A stretch of DNA of 18,787 bases from Methylobacteriaceae bacterium (GTDB lineage Bacteria > Pseudomonadota > Alphaproteobacteria > Rhizobiales > Beijerinckiaceae). The number at the start of each line of letters is the position of its first letter. The first letter of the stretch is position 1. The notes under the pieces were generated by a model. It did no database searches, was not told the origin of the DNA, and was given only the letters and a program-made list of their open reading frames with translations. The position numbers were made by a program, and so were the translations under genes. Below are positions 14,394 through 18,787 of the stretch, piece after piece. The stretch spans positions 1 to 18,787 of the forward strand of contig JAISTL010000201.1 of NCBI GenBank assembly GCA_031272615.1, written 5' to 3'.

Positions 14394-15320
14394 CTATTCG
14401 TCAACGGCGATGTAGAACAGCGAGGCGCCGGGTGTGGGCGCGGCGTTGGGGAAGATGACGTACCCGTCGGCGGGCGCGGCGAGGATTTCCCCGGAGGCGC
14501 GCACGGCAACGGGTTCACCGGCGGTGACCCTGTCAAAGGTGCGCCACGGTTTCACCAGGGCGTCGCCGGCGTCTTCAGCGACAAACACCTTGGTGAGGCG
14601 GATGCGCCGGGTCACGCCGGGGGCGGGCACAGGGTCCGCGCTCATGCCGAAGTGCGCCAAAGCGTTGCGGATGGCGGCATAGGCGACCTCCGGAGACGCC
14701 GGGTCGAGGTGGTTGCCGCATTCCAGCGTCACCGCCATGCCGCCGTGATAGCGCATATATTCGGTGGTGCCGACGCCGTGGGTCGGATGGTCGGGGAATC
14801 CGGCGGCGTAGGTGTCCAGCCAGCCGCGCAGCAGGGTGTCGACGCCGAGCGCCGCGGCGAAGGCCTGTTCGGCGTCCGCCAGGGCGAAGGGCTCCAGCGG
14901 GCCGGAATTGTTGTCGGGCCCGGCGAACACAAAGGGCTCGCCGTGGGATTTGAACGAGTGGAGGTCCAGCAGCGCGTCGTGGGTTCTGAGCAGCGGGCAG
15001 AGCAGGTTGGCGACGCGCTCTTCGTTGTCCCGCGGGATGACGCTCTCGTGCAGGTCGCGGTTGAGGTTGCGGTCGCCTTCCCGGGTGTTCTGCAGGAACG
15101 CCTTGGCGTTGACTACCGGCACGAAGGTGACGGCGCCGCGGAGCAGCCGGATGGTTCCGCCGCGCACATCGTCCACGGCGCGGCGGATGGCCGTGGGGCC
15201 GCAGGGTTCGTTGCCGTGCACGGCGCCGAGAATCAGCAGCCGCGGGCCCGGGCTGAGGGCGCTGAAGCGGATGAGTTCCATGGGCGGCGGAGCGGCGGGG
15301 TCGAAGACGGGGTCAGACAT
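14394..15320 (-). CDS. Succinylglutamate desuccinylase/aspartoacylase family (M14) hydrolase
   Basis: This 308-residue protein is a zinc amidohydrolase of the AstE/AspA branch of carboxypeptidase-like enzymes. Zinc ligands are H35 and E38 in GAVHGNE and H121 in LLDLHSF; E200 in TLECGNH is the likely general base. GDRNLNRDL (82-90) supplies the substrate-binding arginine and asparagine. The C-terminal 70 residues form the beta domain usual in this group. The family cleaves N-acyl amino acids or removes an acyl group from small molecules; the substrate cannot be named. ATG 15320 has AGGA about 7 bases upstream. It follows the HAD phosphatase by 11 bp, so both are probably co-transcribed. Confidence 0.88.
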   Translation of the reverse strand: MSDPVFDPAAPPPMELIRFSALSPGPRLLILGAVHGNEPCGPTAIRRAVDDVRGGTIRLLRGAVTFVPVVNAKAFLQNTREGDRNLNRDLHESVIPRDNEERVANLLCPLLRTHDALLDLHSFKSHGEPFVFAGPDNNSGPLEPFALADAEQAFAAALGVDTLLRGWLDTYAAGFPDHPTHGVGTTEYMRYHGGMAVTLECGNHLDPASPEVAYAAIRNALAHFGMSADPVPAPGVTRRIRLTKVFVAEDAGDALVKPWRTFDRVTAGEPVAVRASGEILAAPADGYVIFPNAAPTPGASLFYIAVDE

Positions 15321-15331
15321 GGCTCATCCTG

Positions 15332-16153
15332 TCAGAAAAGGGTGCGGTCGAGGAACCGGGCAATGGCGTCGCCGTTGTTGTCTCCCGGCACGGCGAATTG
15401 GGCGCTCGCCTTGACTTCGGCGTCGGAATGGCCCATGGCGACGCCGGTTCCGGCGGCCTGGAGCATGGAGATGTCATTGTGGTTGTCGCCGAAGGCCATG
15501 ATGTCGGCCATGGGAATGCCGCGGCGCCCGGCCCATTCCCGCAGGGCCCGGCCCTTGGTGTTGTCGGCGCGGGTGATGTCCAGCCCTTCGGTGGACCACC
15601 ACTCGCAGCTGAAGGCGCCGGTCGCCTCCGCGTCCCGCGCCAGACGCTCCATGGTGGCGGTGCTGTCTCCCCACAGGGTGAATTTCCAGATCGTCGGGTT
15701 TGCGGCGAGGAAGGCGTCATAGTCGTCGACTTTCAGCATCAGCGGACGGAACCGCTCTTCCACCGTCTCTTTCCAGGAATTGTACATCTCGACATAGGGG
15801 TCGGAGACCTCCCAGGTGATGGCGCCGTCGGTGTAGAGTTTGACCGGAAGATTGTGTTTGCGGCAGAGCGCATAGAGAGTCCGGACCTCGGCCGGGCTCA
15901 TCGGGTTGGAGGCGAGGGTGCGCATGGCGGCGAAATCATAAAGACAGGCGCCGTTGCAGCAGATGGCCGGCGTGGAGAGGCCGAGCCGGTGGTGGATGAT
16001 GTGGGTCGCCTGCGGATGGCGACCGGTGGCGATGAGCACCTCGACCCCCGCGGCGGCGGCGCGGCGGATCGCCTTGAGGTTCTCGGGATGAATGTTCTTT
16101 TTGACGTCCAGCAGCGTGCCGTCGAGGTCAAAAACGAGTGCGCGAACGGTCAT
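15332..16153 (-). CDS. HAD superfamily phosphatase, Cof/IIB subfamily
   Basis: This 273-residue cytoplasmic enzyme is a Mg-dependent phosphatase. Motif I is FDLDGTLLD with nucleophile D9 and acid/base D11; motif II is the Thr in IATGRH (T43); the motif III lysine is in DNTKGRAL; motif IV is FGDNHNDISML. The 130-residue insert between motifs II and III is the alpha/beta IIB cap that chooses the substrate, as in the Cof, YidA and YbiV proteins that hydrolyse sugar phosphates and similar compounds. Its substrate is not predictable. ATG 16153 follows GGGAGG at about 10 bases. It lies 46 bp after the fsr gene and 11 bp before the M14 hydrolase. Confidence 0.9.
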   Translation of the reverse strand: MTVRALVFDLDGTLLDVKKNIHPENLKAIRRAAAAGVEVLIATGRHPQATHIIHHRLGLSTPAICCNGACLYDFAAMRTLASNPMSPAEVRTLYALCRKHNLPVKLYTDGAITWEVSDPYVEMYNSWKETVEERFRPLMLKVDDYDAFLAANPTIWKFTLWGDSTATMERLARDAEATGAFSCEWWSTEGLDITRADNTKGRALREWAGRRGIPMADIMAFGDNHNDISMLQAAGTGVAMGHSDAEVKASAQFAVPGDNNGDAIARFLDRTLF

Positions 16154-16199
16154 CGGTGAAGAGCCTCCCGGGGCAGGGCGCAGCGGAAACGGCGGACGG

Positions 16200-17411
16200 T
16201 CATCCCAGCTTTTCCTCCCGCGACGGCAAACGCGGCAGCAGCAGCGTCACCAGGCAGAGCAGCGGCATCCACGAGCAGACGGCGTAGATGAACACGATGC
16301 CGTAAAAGTCGGCCAGGTAGCCCAGCGCCGCCGCGGTGAGGCCGCCGGCGCCGAAGGAGAGCCCGAAGAACACCCCGGCGATGGTGCCGACGCGACTCGG
16401 GATGAGCTCCTGCGCGAACACGACGATGATGGCGTGGGACGAGGCGAAGATCAAGCCGATGACCGCCACCAGAACATAGGTCCAGGTGAGGTCGGCATAG
16501 GGCAGGGCCAGCGCGAAGGGGATGGTGCCGATGATCGAAAACCAGATGGTGAACCGGTAGCCGAACCGATCGCTGATCGGGCCGCCGAGAAGGGTCCCGA
16601 CCGCCGAAGCGGCGAGAAACAGGAACAGCACCATTTGCGCCGAGCGGCCGTCAAGGCTGAACTGCGTCATGGTGTAGAACAGCAGATAGGTGTTGAGCGA
16701 CGAGGAATAGGTGGCGCGCACCACCTGCAGAAACACCAGCAGCGACAGGGCGATGATGATGGTGCGTTTCGGCAGCGGCGACGCGGCGGGGGATCTCCCC
16801 GTTTTCGCGGAGCGCCGCTCGAAACGGGCATACCAGGCGCTGACCCGCAGCAGCATGACGAACCCGGCAAAGGTACCCAACGCCGCCCATGAGACGCTGC
16901 TCTGGCCGAAGGGCAGGACGAAGTAGGCGGCGAGCAGCGGACCGATGGCGCCGCCGCCGTTGCCGCCGACCTGAAAAACGGATTGGGCAAAGCCGAACCG
17001 TCCGCCCGAGGCGAGTCGCGTGACCCGCGACGCCTCAGGGTGAAAAATGGCGGAACCGGTGCCGATGAGGCAGGCGCCGACAAGCAGCATGGCGAAGGAA
17101 TGGGCGTGGGCCAGCAAAACCAGGCCGATTCCGGTGCTCAGCATCGAGGCGGGCAGGGAATAGGGCATCGGCTTGCGGTCGGTGACATAACCGATCATCG
17201 GCTGCAGCAGCGACGCGGTGGCCTGATAGGCAAGGGTCAACAGCCCGACATGGAAGAAATCCAAGTGGTAGTTGGCTTTGAGCAGAGGATACAGCGACAC
17301 CAGCAGCGACTGCATGACGTCATTGACGAAGTGGCAGGCACTGATGAAGATCAGGATCGACATGCTGAGTTTTGCCACCGATTGCGGGGCACTGGAGTCG
17401 GACGCGGCCAT
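16200..17411 (-). CDS. fsr: MFS efflux transporter, fosmidomycin resistance (Fsr) type, first copy
   Basis: This 403-residue inner-membrane protein shows twelve hydrophobic segments in two halves. The first half has the Fsr pattern CHFVNDVMQSLLVSLYPLLK, then LLQPMIGYVTDRKPMPYSLP and GSAIFHPEASRVTRLASGGR, followed by SVFQVGGNGGGAIGP. The second has SDRFGYRFTIW, VFAQELIPSRVGTIAGVFFG and the ending LPRLPSREEKLG. Fsr exports fosmidomycin and probably other compounds by proton antiport. Start ATG 17411 fits the family, though only a distant AAGG precedes it. A 59-bp inverted repeat lies 36 bp upstream. A paralogue about three quarters identical by eye lies at 17860-18787. Confidence 0.9.
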   Translation of the reverse strand: MAASDSSAPQSVAKLSMSILIFISACHFVNDVMQSLLVSLYPLLKANYHLDFFHVGLLTLAYQATASLLQPMIGYVTDRKPMPYSLPASMLSTGIGLVLLAHAHSFAMLLVGACLIGTGSAIFHPEASRVTRLASGGRFGFAQSVFQVGGNGGGAIGPLLAAYFVLPFGQSSVSWAALGTFAGFVMLLRVSAWYARFERRSAKTGRSPAASPLPKRTIIIALSLLVFLQVVRATYSSSLNTYLLFYTMTQFSLDGRSAQMVLFLFLAASAVGTLLGGPISDRFGYRFTIWFSIIGTIPFALALPYADLTWTYVLVAVIGLIFASSHAIIVVFAQELIPSRVGTIAGVFFGLSFGAGGLTAAALGYLADFYGIVFIYAVCSWMPLLCLVTLLLPRLPSREEKLG

Positions 17412-17446
17412 TTCGGATTGGAAACCTTGAAAGAAAGAACGGCTAT

Positions 17447-17505
17447 GGGGGATTCCGTTTAGCAAAATCCGGCGGCGGAGAAAAGTGCTAACAACAGAAT
17501 CCCCC
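17447..17505 (-). other. 59-bp imperfect inverted repeat (hairpin) in fsr leader
   Basis: The arms are GGGGGATTC (17447-17455) with GAATCCCCC (17497-17505), and TTAGCA (17459-17464) with TGCTAA (17486-17491). Between them the bases pair as well, leaving a two-base bulge. On the minus strand this gives about 18 base pairs with a 21-base loop that can form a further small TCCG/CGGA stem. It begins 36 bp before the fsr start and so may fold in the leader mRNA. No U-run follows. It could be an attenuator, a protein-bound RNA element or a two-part DNA operator. I cannot match it to a riboswitch class. Confidence 0.7.
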
Positions 17506-17543
17506 GCGGCGGTGGTGGACAGCCGCAAAAACACCCGGACGTC

Positions 17544-17572
17544 TTGTTGGCCGGGCGCAAAAATGATAAAAT
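17544..17572 (+). promoter_or_regulatory. Candidate promoter of the orphan antitoxin-like gene
   Basis: TTGTTG (17544-17549) and TAAAAT (17567-17572) are separated by exactly 17 bases and lie about 40 bp before the ATG at 17610. The -10 matches at five of six bases and the -35 at three. Confidence 0.4.
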
Positions 17573-17609
17573 GCTTCCGTGCGCAGCGGACAACGGGAAG
17601 GAGGCGGTG

Positions 17610-17912
17610 ATGGAAGCCGTAAGGAAAACGATAGACGGGAACGTGCTCAACCGGGTGTTGCCGTTGCCGAAATCATTCCGCAACCGGAAGGTGGAAGTCA
17701 TCGTGTTTCCGGTGTCGGCTCCGTCGGTCGCGACAAAGATGACCCGGGCCGGGATGGACGAGATGATGAAGGGCTCAGTGACGGAGTCGTTGATCGGGAT
17801 CGTGCCGGACAGCGGCAGATCGCTCGAAGATTACCGTGAAGAGAGGTTGAGCGGTTATTCTATCCCATCTTCTCCTCCCGTGAGGGCAGGCGGGGCAGAA
17901 ACAGGGTTGTGA
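17610..17912 (+). CDS. Orphan antitoxin-like protein (small, VapB/AbrB-like style)
   Basis: This 100-residue protein starts MEAVRKTIDGNVLNRVLPLP and continues SFRNRKVEVIVFPV. That start, with a basic strand ending in EVIV(F/L)P, is common to small antitoxins annotated next to PIN-type toxins. A GSVTESLIGIVPDSGRSLED segment follows, with YREERLSGY at 75-83; I recall relatives ending about there. ATG 17610 is preceded by AAGGAGG at 5-6 bases, an excellent site. The last 17 residues (SIPSSPPVRAGGAETGL) look unrelated to the family and are encoded opposite the 3' end of the second fsr copy, overlapping it by 53 bp. No toxin gene is present on either side. Family assignment comes from general resemblance only. 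Confidence 0.7.
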   Translation: MEAVRKTIDGNVLNRVLPLPKSFRNRKVEVIVFPVSAPSVATKMTRAGMDEMMKGSVTESLIGIVPDSGRSLEDYREERLSGYSIPSSPPVRAGGAETGL

Positions 17913-18787
17913 AGCCGAGCATGGGGATGAACGAGCAGGCGATGTAGACCGAGACGATGCCGTAGACGTCAGCCAGCGCTCCGAGCCCGGCGGCGGCGAG
18001 GCCCCCGGCGCCGAAGGAGAGCCCGAAAAACACCCCGGCGATGGTGCCGACGCGCCCGGGCACCAGCTCCTGGGCGAACACGACGATGACGGAGTGGGAG
18101 CAGGCGAAAATCAGGCCGATGATGGTGACCAGCACGTAGGTCCAGGCGAGGTCGGCATAGGGCAGCGCCAGGGCGAAGGGCACGGCGCCGAGAAACGAAA
18201 ACCAGATGGCGAAACGGTAACCGAAGCGGTCGCTCATCGGGCCGCCGAACATGGTGCCGACGGCGTTGGCGGCGAGGAACAGGAACAGGATAATCTGCGC
18301 GTCGGCGTCGGTGAGGCTGAACTGGGTCATCGAGTAGAACAGCAGATAGGTTTTGAGGGAATTGGAATAGGTGGCGCGCACAACGGCCAGAAGCACCAGC
18401 ACGCCGATGGCCGTCGCGATGGTGCGAAGCGGCAGCGCCGCGGTCATCGGGCCCTTGGGTTTCTTGGCGTTGCGCCGCTCCATCCCGGCATACCAGATGC
18501 TGACCCGGGTGAGCAGCACAAACCCGATGACGGTGCCGGCGGCAAACCACGAGACGCTGGCCTGCCCGTAGGGCAGCACGAAATAGGCGGCGAGCAGCGG
18601 GCCGATGGCGGCGCCGCCGTTGCCGCCCACCTGAAAGATTGACTGCGCCAGGCCGTAACGGCCGCCCGACGCCATGCGCGTCACCCGCGCCGCTTCAGGG
18701 TGGAAGATGGCCGAGCCGATGCCGATGAGGCAGGCGCCGGTGAGCAGCATCGGGTAGGAGGCGGCATAGGACAGCACCACCAAGCCG
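17860..18787 (-). CDS. fsr: MFS efflux transporter, Fsr type, second copy (cut by right edge)
   Basis: The visible 309 codons are the C-terminal three quarters of an Fsr-type transporter. About 95 residues, including the first two or three membrane segments, lie beyond the window. GSAIFHPEAARVTRMASGGR, SIFQVGGNGGAAIGP, SDRFGYRFAIW, VFAQELVPGRVGTIAGVFFG and the ending LPRLPSREEKMG line up with the first copy with hardly any gaps, except in the variable cytoplasmic loop between halves (ERRNAKKPKG, then MTAALPLRT). Both copies keep the same motifs, so neither shows decay. It stops at TAG 17860-17862, inside the antitoxin-like gene on the other strand. Confidence 0.9.
   Translation of the reverse strand, partial: GLVVLSYAASYPMLLTGACLIGIGSAIFHPEAARVTRMASGGRYGLAQSIFQVGGNGGAAIGPLLAAYFVLPYGQASVSWFAAGTVIGFVLLTRVSIWYAGMERRNAKKPKGPMTAALPLRTIATAIGVLVLLAVVRATYSNSLKTYLLFYSMTQFSLTDADAQIILFLFLAANAVGTMFGGPMSDRFGYRFAIWFSFLGAVPFALALPYADLAWTYVLVTIIGLIFACSHSVIVVFAQELVPGRVGTIAGVFFGLSFGAGGLAAAGLGALADVYGIVSVYIACSFIPMLGFTTLFLPRLPSREEKMG

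Noticed and set aside
17412..17534. Longer N-terminus for the first Fsr copy
   Set aside because: The extra 41 residues run through the inverted repeat and do not resemble the family; the family starts shortly before the first membrane segment.

Overview
The window is GC-rich, densely coded DNA that looks like the chromosome of an alphaproteobacterium, perhaps Rhodospirillales or Rhizobiales. I base this on family resemblance (a membrane-anchored peptidoglycan-binding protein with an HPAPLF motif, a PBP1A followed by DUF1214 and DUF1254 proteins, YcgN, TlyA) and on one TTAA-N7-TTAA site of the CtrA type. I see no rRNA, tRNA, CRISPR array, transposase or integrase.

Layout. 1-776 (+): a peptidoglycan-binding protein, possibly cut by the left edge. 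789-5896 (-): an ABC importer operon transcribed in the order binding protein, ATPase, fused double permease, second ATPase. The genes overlap or nearly touch, except for a 208-bp gap with a strong hairpin after the binding protein. 5897-6306: a promoter region shared with a 78-codon gene of unknown function (+). 10091-6658 (-): a PBP1A peptidoglycan synthase, a DUF1214 protein and a DUF1254 protein in one operon. 10092-10624: an AT-rich divergent regulatory region with a CtrA-type box and a perfect palindrome. 10625-13109 (+): ycgN, tlyA and a TrmA/RumA-type RNA methyltransferase, coupled by ATGA and TGATG overlaps. 13159-13787 (-): a hicAB toxin-antitoxin pair. 13892-14333 (+): the wrecked C-terminal end of a second toxin joined by ATGA to its intact HI1420-type antitoxin. 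17411-14394 (-): an fsr-type efflux protein, a HAD phosphatase and an M14 aspartoacylase-like hydrolase, preceded by a long structured leader. 17610-17912 (+): an orphan antitoxin-like protein whose end overlaps, tail to tail, a second and closely related fsr copy that leaves the window at the right.

The first 13 kb is mostly housekeeping: cell wall, rRNA modification and nutrient import. The last 5.7 kb looks like accessory ground: one complete and two incomplete toxin-antitoxin loci and a duplicated efflux gene. I did not find a clear new multigene system. The most interesting items are the two ATPases serving one fused permease, the toxin remnant split by a palindrome-bearing insert, the 59-bp hairpin in the first fsr leader, and the antitoxin-like gene wedged between the two fsr copies.
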